The position numbers and the translations under genes were made by a program. The notes below the pieces were generated by a model. It worked only from the letters and a program-made list of their open reading frames with translations. It was not told the DNA's origin and made no database searches. A stretch of 64,000 nucleotides of DNA from Gracilimonas sp965227215 (GTDB lineage Bacteria > Bacteroidota > Rhodothermia > Balneolales > Balneolaceae), in assembly GCA_965227215.1 (NCBI GenBank), contig OZ245729.1, positions 1,674,001 through 1,738,000 on the forward strand. Reading direction: 5' to 3'. Of the stretch, positions 35,601 through 43,500 are shown one piece after another (position 1 is the first letter of the stretch; each line of letters starts with the position of its first letter).

Positions 35601-35933
35601 ATCATCAACCGGATGCCAGGTCAGTCTTTTGGGAGATCCTCCTTCGGCCGGAATTACAAATACATCGGAGTTCCCGTCATATTCTCCGGTAAAGGCAATC
35701 ATGCTGCCATCCGGAGAAAAATGAGGATTGGATTCTTCTCCGATATTACTGGTGAGGCGAATGGCATCACCACCGGTTTTATCCACTTTCCACAGATCAT
35801 TTGCATGCGCAAATACGATGCTGTTTTCAGAAATGGTAGGTTCACGAAGAAGTTGCGTTCCCTGAGCAAAAAGTTCAGCCGTTAAAGTCAGGGTTAAAAA
35901 AAGAGTTAAAGTGTATCCGAATAAACGTTTCAT
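32688..35933 (-). CDS. Tricorn-like S41 protease, secreted
   Basis: The 1081-aa protein has a signal peptide and two TolB/WD40-like propellers (repeated 'SPDGSMIAFTGEYDG', 'SPDGKYIAYTDTD'). An acidic Glu-rich insert near residues 540-565 is followed by a tricorn helical core (FRDGWRFMRDFLYVDNMHGAPW), a PDZ-like domain (near 770-840) and an S41 catalytic domain with the nucleophile Ser960 in ERAGSGGDLLPF. This is the archaeal tricorn layout, common in Bacteroidetes. It probably breaks down oligopeptides in the periplasm. The gene is monocistronic. Confidence 0.93.
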   Translation of the reverse strand: MKRLFGYTLTLFLTLTLTAELFAQGTQLLREPTISENSIVFAHANDLWKVDKTGGDAIRLTSNIGEESNPHFSPDGSMIAFTGEYDGNSDVFVIPAEGGSPKRLTWHPVDDVVTGWTPEGEVLFRSTRTAHPTQLNRIWKVSTEGGMPEVLVVPRAATGEMSADGKYLAYNPITFWDPEWRNYRGGQAQPIWITNLENYELIQTPRTDNERHTDPVWHEGSVFYLSERDFANNIWSFNPETGEEKQWTFHTDFDAKSLDAGFGMIVYEQGGYLHLLNPENGETEQLEITVSGDMNWGRPRWEEPNAYSLDNAAISPSGKRAVFQFRGEIITVPKENGTWRNLTNSSGSAERYPIWSPDGSQVAWFSDQSGEYALMIGDQYGLEDPKSITLPNPTFYFRPDWSPDGKYIAYTDTDYNLWYVNVQSGKATKVDTDGYAHPNRTMNPVWSPDSKWIAYVKIMDNQFKAVKVHNVKSGDTHQLTDGMSDSITPVWSEDGKYLYFLASTDYGLNTGWLDMSSYNMPVTRALYMIVLSDDDPSPLLPKSDDEETSEEEAAEEESETEVVIDLDGIAERTLALDIPERNYTGLMPGPGGDVFYTESVENEGTRLHKYSLDDRKGSLFMARFNEGVVSQDRKSLLYRSGGTWGIVGTEGGEKNAGDGSLNISDIRIKVDPRQEFVQIFRDGWRFMRDFLYVDNMHGAPWNEVYEWYAPWVKHAKHRSDLNYVLDIMSGEAAVGHSYVAGGDYPDLEEVQAGLLGADISLQNGAYRIDKIYTGESWNPDLRAPLSGPGIDVNEGDYVLAVNGKEISAEENFYKPFEGTANRQVQLLVNDRPRTQGARLVTVVPVSNEYGLRTRAWIEGNRRKVDEMSNGQLAYVWVPNTGGSGYEYFNRYYFAQQDKRGAVIDERNNGGGSAADYMVDIMARDLHGFFNSKAGDRKPFTTPGAGIWGPKVMVINERAGSGGDLLPFLFRKMEIGPLVGAKTWGGLVGTWDTPPFVDGGRFVAPRGGFYNMDGEWDVEGEGVAPDIEVMQTPKEVINGHDPQLEAAIKEAMRLLQNYENPIIPTPEDPVRWKRPDRDSDGN

Positions 35934-36102
35934 AATATCCCGCGTTAGTTGATGTGCTTGCGGAATATAATGAATAGGACGAGAGTTTAAAGTGGCTTTA
36001 GGATTCTTTACAAGTAGAAAAATTTATCAAAACTTACTTATAAGTTATAAGATCAATTATTTAATTTAACTTGTACTCAATGCTTATCAAAAGTAGAATA
36101 TA

Positions 36103-36777
36103 ATGGCACTAAAAGATTCTCACTTTGAAAATATCCTAGAAAAACTAAAAACTCAGGGAGAACTTTCTTTCTTCAAAGAAAAAATTATTGCTCGTATTGA
36201 CGAAGTATCTAGAAATGAAAAAAGACTTCAGTTTTACATTATTATTTGTGTTATAGCCTACTTCTTAATAAAAAAATCTTCTGCAATCACCTTTCAGCTA
36301 GGCCCACTAAGCATTTCTGACCTTGAACTAGCTCTTGTTCTTATCCCACCAATCTATACCTATTTATTGATCAGCTTTCACTCTCATTACAATTTTAGAC
36401 AAATACAGGTCTACAACCTTGAAAGCATCTTGAAAAAAGACAAAGACTTCTCTGAGGAAGAGTTAACATCATCTATTTCTATTCTATCTCCTTTTCACTT
36501 TTTTAAAATTTATAATTATATCGACTTTACAAGGTCACTAAAACTTTCCTCTTTAAACTTCCTCTTAATTCTGCCTTCTATAGTCTTAATACCTCTTTTT
36601 TATTTCGGTTTTGAAATTTATTGGTTTTATGAACTTTACAAGAATTGGGACACAAATATACTTTTCAAAGCATCCATGGTCATCACAGCTTGGTTGTTTT
36701 TAACCTTTCTAGTCTCGTCTGTGATTGCTATATCAGATAGCATTGCTAATGTGAGAAGGAGTAAAGAGACATCTTAA
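36103..36777 (+). CDS. Orphan AT-rich integral membrane protein, unknown
   Basis: I do not recognise this 224-aa protein. It has a charged N-terminal 40 residues (KEKIIARIDEVSRNEKR), then about four hydrophobic segments (near 45-62, 76-92, 147-168 and 190-212). Its base composition is distinctly lower in GC (roughly one third) than the flanking genes, with AAA/ATT/TTT codons favoured, suggesting recent acquisition. It ends one base before the stop of the convergent gene at 36778, so no spacer separates them. Confidence 0.7.
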   Translation: MALKDSHFENILEKLKTQGELSFFKEKIIARIDEVSRNEKRLQFYIIICVIAYFLIKKSSAITFQLGPLSISDLELALVLIPPIYTYLLISFHSHYNFRQIQVYNLESILKKDKDFSEEELTSSISILSPFHFFKIYNYIDFTRSLKLSSLNFLLILPSIVLIPLFYFGFEIYWFYELYKNWDTNILFKASMVITAWLFLTFLVSSVIAISDSIANVRRSKETS

Positions 36778-37344
36778 CTAAAACAAACTCGTCTGCTCGC
36801 GGTCTTCTTTTTGGGCTTGCTCTATTTGAGGCTCTTCTGTTGGGGTGAAGGTTTTGAGCATTTCGGGCATGAATCTTTTTTCATAGATACGGCGGGAAAT
36901 TCCATGCAGGGCTTTTTCTCCACGGGGAGGAATTCGAAGAAAGCCGCTGTCATCTTCATCGAGGAAACCAAATTGACGTAAGTCGTTTACAATCAGATAG
37001 GCAAGCTTTTCGGTTACTCCTGAATTTTTCTCCACATACTCACGATGTGGGGGCTCATCTTCACTCACATACACCAACCCCAAAACGTTGAGTTCTACAT
37101 CTGTGAGGGGAAAGCCTTCGCTGCCTTTAGTAAGCAAATTGTCCCAGGTTTTTTGAGAATAGTATAGTCCAAACCAAGACTTGGCTTCCCTGAGTAAATG
37201 ACCACTCATTGCACAGGCAAAATATTGACCGGGTCCGGCTTTGCGCGGTTCACCCCGGGTACGAAACATGTTCACCATAGTGGCGAGATCTAATTCACCA
37301 ATATTGGGCGGATACCGGAAGTAAAAATCGCTTCGTTTTTGCAT
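36778..37344 (-). CDS. Uncharacterised protein next to topA, winged-helix-like, with C-terminal clamp-like motif
   Basis: I do not recognise the 188-aa family. The N-terminal part contains FRYPPNIGELDLATMV, and the middle (about 85-150) reads like a winged-helix, with regular helices then EDDSGFLRIPPRGEKALHGI. The acidic/Gln-rich tail ends in QTSLF, which matches the QxxLF core of beta sliding-clamp-binding peptides. It is downstream of topA on the same strand, separated by a dispersed repeat. A DNA-replication or repair role is inference from the tail and the neighbour. Confidence 0.7.
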   Translation of the reverse strand: MQKRSDFYFRYPPNIGELDLATMVNMFRTRGEPRKAGPGQYFACAMSGHLLREAKSWFGLYYSQKTWDNLLTKGSEGFPLTDVELNVLGLVYVSEDEPPHREYVEKNSGVTEKLAYLIVNDLRQFGFLDEDDSGFLRIPPRGEKALHGISRRIYEKRFMPEMLKTFTPTEEPQIEQAQKEDREQTSLF

Positions 37345-37414
37345 GTACCTGTTTCCTGTCGGTTTGGTTTGACAGCATCGGTAAGAAATCTACAAAAAAA
37401 ATTTCAAAGCCACT

Positions 37415-37487
37415 GTCATTCTGAGAACACCTCCGAAGATCTTTCGGGAGTACCCCTGCCTTTGCCAACAGGCAGGCTCAAGATGAC
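37415..37487. repeat. Dispersed GTCATTCTGAG repeat, copy 1
   Basis: The unit begins GTCATTCTGAG and ends CTCAAGATGAC in inverted orientation. The inner 'TCCGAAGATCTTTCGGGAGTA' region and CCTGCC/GGCAGG hairpin lie between them. A related copy spans 58144-58264. It sits just past the topA stop. Confidence 0.6.
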
Positions 37488-37491
37488 ACGC

Positions 37492-40038
37492 TTACTTCCC
37501 TTTTTCTTTGATCAATTCCACAGCCTTATCCATGGTAAAGTCTTCAGGAGTCTCTCCTTTGGGAAGGCTAATGTTCTTCTTTCCATGCTTGATATACGGT
37601 CCATATCGACCGGTCATCACCCGAACTTGTTTATCAGTTTCCGGATGTTTACCCAGATCTTTGATCTCGTTACTTCCGCGCCGGGATTTAGACTTTTGTT
37701 TCAGTAATTCAACAGCACGGTCTAATTCTATATCCAGCACGCTGTCTGATTTCGGAATGGATTTAAATTTACCATCATGAACTACAAAAGGTCCGTAACG
37801 TCCCACACCGGCTTTCACTACTTTATCATCTTCGGGGTGCTTGCCGAGTGTCCGTGGAAGTTCGAGCAGCTGTAATGCAAGGTCCAGATCCACATCTTTT
37901 GGTTCCATTCCCTTCAGCAGAGACACACGTTTCGGCTTTTTATTTTCCTCGGTTACTTCTCCCCGTTGCACATAAGGTCCGTATCGTCCTGAAAGCAGGA
38001 ATATAGGCTCCCCTGTTTCGGGATCTTCGCCAATAGGTTTGTCCTGTTCTTCCGAAATTTTGATCAGCTCTTCTAACTTGTCTGAAGAGATATCGCTTGG
38101 ATCCATGTCGTTAGGCAGAGAAGTGGTAACCTCTTCGCCATTTTTCTCCATGCGGGCATAAGGTCCAAATCGGCCAACAGCTACTTTAATTCCTTCGAGA
38201 CCATCCAGCGGTAGGTCGAGCAGCTTGGCTTCCTGCGGGTCAATCTTGTCTTCCTGAGTATCTACCTTTGCTTTAAGGCCATTATCACCTTTGTAATAAT
38301 CTTCAAGATATTTAACCGGATCCTGATTGCCTTCTGCAACAGCATCTAATTTATCCTCCAGCTCTGAAGTAAAGTCGCTATCCACCAAGTCGGGGAAGTG
38401 CTTTTCCAACAGAGATGAAACGGCAAATGCGGTGAAGGTAGGGATCAATGTTTTCCCTTCACTTTTAGCATACCCGCGATTTTGAATGGTTGAAATAATA
38501 GACGCATAGGTACTCGGACGGCCAACTCCTCTTTTCTCCAGTTCTTTAACCAGTGTAGCTTCCGTAAATCGGGCAGGAGGCTTGGTTTCGTGACTCACAA
38601 AGTCCAGATTATCCAAGGCTGTAGCGTCACCTTCTGTCATTGCCGGAAGAAATTTTTCCTGATTCTCGAGTGCTGCTTCCGGATCGTCACTTCCTTCCAC
38701 ATACGCCCGGAAATATCCGGGGAATAAAATCTTCTTACCGCCTGCACGGAAATCTGCATCGGTACCATTATTGGTTGCCCGAATGGTGACGTTGGTAAAC
38801 TCAAGCTCAGCCTCAGCCATCTGTGTGGCAATGGTTCGCTTCCAGATTAAGTCGTACAGCTTAAACTCACGATCCCGAAGTCCGGCTTTCTCAGGTTTCA
38901 CAAAACGGGAGCCTGCCGGTCGAATAGCCTCGTGGGCTTCCTGAGCCGATTTCCCTTTCTTGTTGTAATTCCGAACGCGCTCAAATAGATAATCTTCGCC
39001 GTACTCTTCGGTTACTGCATCCCGGGCAGCGCCAATAGCCTGGCCAGACAATCGGGTAGAATCTGTACGCATGTAAGTGATAAAACCTTTTTCATACAAT
39101 TTCTGAGCCACGCTCATGGTGTCACGGGCAGAAAACCCGAACTTACGGTTGGCTTCCTGCTGCAGGGTTGAAGTGATAAACGGAGGCGCCGGGTTTCGCT
39201 TCTGTGTTTTCACATCCACGTTGATGACCGACCAACTTGCCGACTTCAGATCATCAACCAAAGCCGATGCTTTCTCCTCATCCAGCAAAACAACAGAATC
39301 CGGTTTCTTGAGCTTACCGGTATTTTCATCAAAGTCTTTACCGCTGGCAAGGCGTTTTTCATTGAGGTGTGTCAGATCCGCTTCAAACTGATCGTTCTCT
39401 CCTTCTTTATGCAGCTGTGCTTTCAGGTCATAATAGGTAGCACTTTTGAACTTCATGCGTTCGCGTTCGCGCTCCACCAAAAACTCAACAGCTACAGATT
39501 GTACGCGTCCGGCTGAAAGTCCGGGGGAAATCTTTTTCCACAACAAAGGCGAAACGGTATAACCTGCCAGTCGATCCAAAATTCGTCGGGTCTCCTGAGC
39601 ATGTACCAGGTTCATGTCAATGTCGCGGGTATTTTCCAGTGCGTTCAGAACGGCCTCTTTGGTAATTTCGCGAAAGGCCATTCGTTTTACCGGAATTTTT
39701 GGCTTCAACACTTCCAGCAGATGCCATGAAATTGCCTCTCCTTCCCGGTCTTCATCCGTTGCCAGAATAAGCTCATCGGCGTCTTTCATCAGCTTTTTGA
39801 GCTTGGTTACCACTTTCTTTTTCGAAGATGGGACTACATATAAAGGATCAAATCGATCATCTACATTAATCCCCAAATTTGACCAGCTCTCTTTTTTGTA
39901 CTTGGCGGGAATTTCTTTCGCTGAGGAAGGAAGGTCACGAATGTGACCCATAGAGGAGTCCACTACATACCCATCGGGCAGGTATTTTTTAATGGTTTTC
40001 GTTTTTGTAGGGGACTCTACAATGACAAGGCTTTTCAT
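37492..40038 (-). CDS. topA: DNA topoisomerase I (type IA)
   Basis: The 848-aa enzyme opens with the Toprim motif LVIVESPTKTKTIKKYL and has DEDREGEAI and the active-site tyrosine in GFITYMRTDSTRLS. The C-terminal third lacks the zinc fingers of the E. coli enzyme. It instead carries four Toprim_C_rpt-like units of the form GR(Y/F)GPY (VGRFGPYARM, SGRYGPYVQR, VGRYGPFVVH, TGRYGPYIKH), as in Bacteroidetes and Gram-positive relatives. It relaxes negative supercoils. It starts 13 bases after the stop of the peroxiredoxin gene, so the two are probably co-transcribed. Confidence 0.97.
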   Translation of the reverse strand: MKSLVIVESPTKTKTIKKYLPDGYVVDSSMGHIRDLPSSAKEIPAKYKKESWSNLGINVDDRFDPLYVVPSSKKKVVTKLKKLMKDADELILATDEDREGEAISWHLLEVLKPKIPVKRMAFREITKEAVLNALENTRDIDMNLVHAQETRRILDRLAGYTVSPLLWKKISPGLSAGRVQSVAVEFLVERERERMKFKSATYYDLKAQLHKEGENDQFEADLTHLNEKRLASGKDFDENTGKLKKPDSVVLLDEEKASALVDDLKSASWSVINVDVKTQKRNPAPPFITSTLQQEANRKFGFSARDTMSVAQKLYEKGFITYMRTDSTRLSGQAIGAARDAVTEEYGEDYLFERVRNYNKKGKSAQEAHEAIRPAGSRFVKPEKAGLRDREFKLYDLIWKRTIATQMAEAELEFTNVTIRATNNGTDADFRAGGKKILFPGYFRAYVEGSDDPEAALENQEKFLPAMTEGDATALDNLDFVSHETKPPARFTEATLVKELEKRGVGRPSTYASIISTIQNRGYAKSEGKTLIPTFTAFAVSSLLEKHFPDLVDSDFTSELEDKLDAVAEGNQDPVKYLEDYYKGDNGLKAKVDTQEDKIDPQEAKLLDLPLDGLEGIKVAVGRFGPYARMEKNGEEVTTSLPNDMDPSDISSDKLEELIKISEEQDKPIGEDPETGEPIFLLSGRYGPYVQRGEVTEENKKPKRVSLLKGMEPKDVDLDLALQLLELPRTLGKHPEDDKVVKAGVGRYGPFVVHDGKFKSIPKSDSVLDIELDRAVELLKQKSKSRRGSNEIKDLGKHPETDKQVRVMTGRYGPYIKHGKKNISLPKGETPEDFTMDKAVELIKEKGK

Positions 40039-40051
40039 GCAATAAGGATAA

Positions 40052-40528
40052 TTATTTCAAACTTTCGACCAGTTCTTTAAGCTCTCCGGCGTGGTCTTTG
40101 GTATTCACTTTTTCGACAGTGTCCAAAATAGTACCATCTGTATCAATAACAAAGGCCGAACGTGAAGGGGCTTCATACTCATTTCCAAACATCTTTTTTT
40201 CAACAATAGAATCGGTCGCCTCGGCAAATTTATAGTCAGGGTCTGAAACCAATGTAAAATCGATACCCTGCTTTTTTGCATATCGTTTGTGGGAACCACA
40301 GGTGTCTTTACTGATGGCAACCAGATTATACCCGTTTTCCTTAAACCAGGAAGATTCATCGGCCAGGTCTTTAGTCTGGCGATCGCAGCTACTGGTATTG
40401 TTTTTCATATATACCGAAACGATGGTTGGTTTATCCAACAAATCCTTAAAGTTAATCTCTTTTTCTTCTCCGTTTTGCACAGCCTTTACGGTGAAGTCAA
40501 AATCTGCTTTTGTTCCTTTATCAATCAT
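40052..40528 (-). CDS. Thioredoxin-like peroxiredoxin (Bcp/PrxQ type)
   Basis: The 158-aa protein has a thioredoxin fold with peroxidatic Cys48 in the TxxC setting (NNTSSCDRQ). A second cysteine, Cys77, is in SKDTCGSH, a position where many PrxQ proteins have Ser, so the resolving partner is not the usual C+5 residue. It ends 'TVEKVNTKDHAGELKELVESLK'-like without a signal peptide, so it acts in the cytoplasm against hydroperoxides. It is upstream of topA in an apparent operon. Confidence 0.85.
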   Translation of the reverse strand: MIDKGTKADFDFTVKAVQNGEEKEINFKDLLDKPTIVSVYMKNNTSSCDRQTKDLADESSWFKENGYNLVAISKDTCGSHKRYAKKQGIDFTLVSDPDYKFAEATDSIVEKKMFGNEYEAPSRSAFVIDTDGTILDTVEKVNTKDHAGELKELVESLK

Positions 40529-40639
40529 GAATACGAAAACTTGGTTTATTTTTATGTTGGGATGGGATAACTGGATTTCGAGAGGGAATCGTTCAATAGA
40601 TTACAGATTCTCTGATTAAAGGATAGTACCGATTAGTTT

Positions 40640-40680
40640 TTTGACCTCTTTTGTTTTCTCCTTCAGCAAGGAGAAAAACT
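40640..40680. repeat. Dispersed 'CTCCTTC-hairpin' element, copy 2
   Basis: TTGACCTCTTTTGTTTTCTC then CTTC, a short loop, AAGGAGAAAAAC. It is a more diverged, T-rich copy of the elements at 32544 and 57227 and lies between the starts and ends of two leftward genes. Confidence 0.5.
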
Positions 40681-40766
40681 CGTTGATTTAGAATTGTAGT
40701 TAGAATAAACATCAAAACTGTTAGAGGTCAAAAATCTATGAAATCCCACAATCACGTAATCTGTGA

Positions 40767-41330
40767 TCACCGACGCCACAACAAGAACTTAGCCACGGCC
40801 GCCACCACCAGCGAGTGATGCACTTCTCCTCGGTTCACCAATTCTAAAAAATCATCCAGCGGCATTACATGTACATTAATGCGCTCGTTGCCATCCAGCT
40901 GCTGCTCTTGAACTTTCTTACAGTTTTTGATTAGATAGGTATGAGTGTAATTGGTTAAAATAGCCGGGTTTGAACTCACTCTTCCTAAATCGATAAATTC
41001 ATCTCCTGCATAGCCGGTTTCTTCCAGAAGCTCTCTTTTGGAAGTCTCAAGTGGCGACTCCCCCGGATCAACCATACCGCCCGGAAGCTCCAGGGTAGGC
41101 TGCTCAATTCCATACCGGTATTGTTCCATCAGCACAATTTCATTCTCCGGGGTCAGAGGGATAACATTGATCCAATCAGGAGCCTCTAAAATGGAGAAAG
41201 TAGCCGAATGATCTTCAGACTCAATTTTCATCCTGCGGTTCAAAAGTTTGAAAATATTCGTGGTATATTTGATCTCTTCATCTGTGGTGACCCACGGCTC
41301 AATCGTAAATGTAAAATAACGGCTACTCAT
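40767..41330 (-). CDS. Nudix hydrolase (ADP-ribose pyrophosphatase-like)
   Basis: The 187-aa protein shows a perfect Nudix box, G-x5-E-x7-RELLEETGY (GMVDPGESPLETSKRELLEETGY positions). It is preceded by an N-terminal strand domain containing IPLTPENEIVLMEQYRYGI, as in the NudF/ADP-ribose pyrophosphatase group. Such enzymes split ADP-ribose to AMP and ribose-5-phosphate. The start ATG at 41330 abuts the start ATG of the rightward AMP nucleosidase gene (CATATG). A later in-frame ATG (MKIESEDHS) would leave room for promoters. Confidence 0.9.
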   Translation of the reverse strand: MSSRYFTFTIEPWVTTDEEIKYTTNIFKLLNRRMKIESEDHSATFSILEAPDWINVIPLTPENEIVLMEQYRYGIEQPTLELPGGMVDPGESPLETSKRELLEETGYAGDEFIDLGRVSSNPAILTNYTHTYLIKNCKKVQEQQLDGNERINVHVMPLDDFLELVNRGEVHHSLVVAAVAKFLLWRR

Positions 41331-42512
41331 ATGTCAGAAACGCTCAAATTAGTTAAAGATCAGTTTTCTTCAGAGACAGAACTTAAAAAAGCTATTGATA
41401 AAGCGTGCGACCTGATGGAAGAAATTTATGACTCCGGAAAATATCCACAGATGATTGTGGAACGTACCTGGAGTAAACACAACCCGGTGATAGATGGCGA
41501 ATTAGCCCAACCCAAAGCCTACCGTTGGTATCTAAAACGCGAAATCGAACGTTTGATAGATAATGGCGCCACGGTTTTCGTAAAGCCTTCCCGGGAAGCT
41601 TTGCCGATGAACAACCCCGACCTTTTTGACAACCTTGACGAAAGTGACTGGGACATCACCCAAAAGAAATTATTCTTATTTCGGGCTGAGCGCATCGACA
41701 TTTCCCTGGATCGGCTTCGCCATTACACCGGCACCAATCCTGAAGATTTCCAGCGGTACATCTTGTTTACCAACTACGACATGCATGTGGAAGTTTTCCT
41801 GGAGAAGTTTCCCGATTGCGTGAAGCCCGAACGTGAAGGCGTGCAGATGCCGGCTTACCACCATAAGATGGACAACAACTCCGGACTCACACTCATCAAC
41901 ATCGGCGTGGGGCCCTCCAACGCTAAAACCATTACCGATCACGTGGGTGTGCTACGGCCGGATGCCATGGTAATGGTTGGTCACTGCGGCGGACTTCGGA
42001 ACCACCAAGACATTGGAGACTTCGTGCTCGCCAACGGATACTATCGGGCCGATCGTGTGCTCGACGATCTTTTCCCAATCGGAATTCCCATCTCCCCGAA
42101 TTATATCCTAAACCGTTACCTGAAAGAGGTTTTGGATCAGCATGAGATGGAGCATCGTATTGGAACGGTTTACACCACAGCGAACCGGAACTGGGAGTTT
42201 TCGAAAGCCAAAACGGTAGAGGAAATTCATATGAGTCGCAGCGTGGCTATTGATATGGAGTCATCTACCGTAGCCACCAATGGATTCCGGTACCGTATTC
42301 CACATGCCACTTTGCTTTGTGTAAGTGATAAACCCCTGCACGGCAAGCCCAAACTTACCGATGCTGCTCAATCCTTCTATCAAAACTCCAAAGAGATGCA
42401 CCTGGAAATGGTAATAGAAGCCCTTCAAATGGTGAAAGACACCTATCCTGAAGGACTGCCCAACTCCAGCATCCGAGCCTTCAACGAACCCCTTATGGGC
42501 GGAAGCGGGTAA
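41331..42512 (+). CDS. amn: AMP nucleosidase
   Basis: I start this 393-aa protein at ATG 41331 (MSETLKLVKDQ); an upstream in-frame extension to 41208 lies wholly antisense to the Nudix gene and is not credible. The N-terminal part has ERTWSKHNPVIDGELAQPKAYRWYL. The C-terminal half is a nucleoside-phosphorylase-like fold with NIGVGPSNAKTITDH, VGHCGGLR and the substrate-binding VAIDMESSTVA. AMP nucleosidase cleaves AMP to adenine and ribose-5-phosphate. It is head-to-head with the Nudix gene that would make AMP. Confidence 0.94.
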   Translation: MSETLKLVKDQFSSETELKKAIDKACDLMEEIYDSGKYPQMIVERTWSKHNPVIDGELAQPKAYRWYLKREIERLIDNGATVFVKPSREALPMNNPDLFDNLDESDWDITQKKLFLFRAERIDISLDRLRHYTGTNPEDFQRYILFTNYDMHVEVFLEKFPDCVKPEREGVQMPAYHHKMDNNSGLTLINIGVGPSNAKTITDHVGVLRPDAMVMVGHCGGLRNHQDIGDFVLANGYYRADRVLDDLFPIGIPISPNYILNRYLKEVLDQHEMEHRIGTVYTTANRNWEFSKAKTVEEIHMSRSVAIDMESSTVATNGFRYRIPHATLLCVSDKPLHGKPKLTDAAQSFYQNSKEMHLEMVIEALQMVKDTYPEGLPNSSIRAFNEPLMGGSG

Positions 42513-42863
42513 GGAACTCCGAACATTGAATAAGGAACATTCAACACTGAATGTTTTTTGTTAGCTCTGATCTAAGAGGTGATCATCCCTACTTAGGCAG
42601 GGATTTGGTTCTTCCCAGAGGATTCTTCCGATTTTTCTAACCAGGATTTCGGGCATCCACCGCTAGATAACGATTCACACCTCCGGGTAACAACGCTTAT
42701 CCCTTTTCCTGAACCTCCTGTCAAAACTATCCATCAGCAGTAATACAATTAACGACCAAAATTTCTTTATTCGGCAACTTTTTATTGTTTATCAACAAAT
42801 AGTTATTGCTTTTCAAAAATTAATTTACTTAGTTAAAAGCGGATTAGAATTAAATAGTCTCTT
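42513..42863. other. Intergenic region between amn and the DUF2975 genes
   Basis: The 351-base spacer begins with the amn terminator. Past it I find no gene; a weak 6-bp hairpin ATCCCT/AGGGAT lies at 42585-42604. The last 100 bases are AT-rich and probably contain the promoter of the DUF2975 operon. Confidence 0.5.
42536..42559 (+). terminator. Rho-independent terminator of amn
   Basis: AACATTCA and TGAATGTT pair as an 8-bp stem around the 4-nt loop ACAC, followed by a T tract. It begins 24 bases after the amn stop. Confidence 0.8.
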
Positions 42864-43496
42864 ATGAAATTCAAAAAAGATTGGTCGCTCGCTTATTTCT
42901 TGTATTACACCTGCTGGATTGGGTATTGGAGTATCGGGCTCTACCTGATTGTAAGCATTGCTTCTACTATTATTGTGAGCTCTGATGGCTACACTCGTCT
43001 TTTGGATTTGCCGGTGGTAATGGAGGTCGCAGAATTCTCCGATTATGAAGATCTGAAAATGACTACGGCTTCAATTAACCTCCCCGAACAATTTCCAATC
43101 GACATTGATATTAAGGCACAAACTGATGAACACGGCTTTAAAATTATCCTTCTTTTTTTGATTCAATCACTCAGCAGCTTTGCGCTCATAGCTGTACTGT
43201 TTTTATTGAGCAGTATTTTCAAAAATGTAGCTGAGGAAAATCCTTTTAATCCGGAAAATCCCAAAAACCTATTCTATTGCGGAGTAATTACCTTTATAAC
43301 CGGTAGTATTAACATCGTTCTTTTCTTCATTCCAATTCCTCTGCTTCAAGAGCTCAATTTACCCGCCGGATATAAAATTCAGCACCTCAGCGCACCAACC
43401 GATATTCTCTTGTTGATAGGGATCACTTTTATCGTCCTGGCTTATGTATTCAAAGAAGGAGCCCGCATTCACGAAGAACAAAAACTGACGGTTTAG
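42864..43496 (+). CDS. DUF2975-family membrane protein, paralogue 1
   Basis: The 210-aa protein has four hydrophobic segments (about 10-38, 96-118, 137-157 and 180-196). The family marker AEENPFNPENPKNLFYCG precedes the third, and the end reads EGARIHEEQKLTV. DUF2975 proteins are typically encoded next to a small Xre regulator, as here, but their role is unknown. It is followed four bases later by a second, diverged member of the same layout. Confidence 0.85.
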   Translation: MKFKKDWSLAYFLYYTCWIGYWSIGLYLIVSIASTIIVSSDGYTRLLDLPVVMEVAEFSDYEDLKMTTASINLPEQFPIDIDIKAQTDEHGFKIILLFLIQSLSSFALIAVLFLLSSIFKNVAEENPFNPENPKNLFYCGVITFITGSINIVLFFIPIPLLQELNLPAGYKIQHLSAPTDILLLIGITFIVLAYVFKEGARIHEEQKLTV

Positions 43497-43500
43497 CTAT

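Noticed and set aside
41208..41330. Extended N-terminus of AMP nucleosidase
   Set aside because: The added 41 residues are exactly antisense to the Nudix gene and do not resemble the family; ATG 41331 is a better start.
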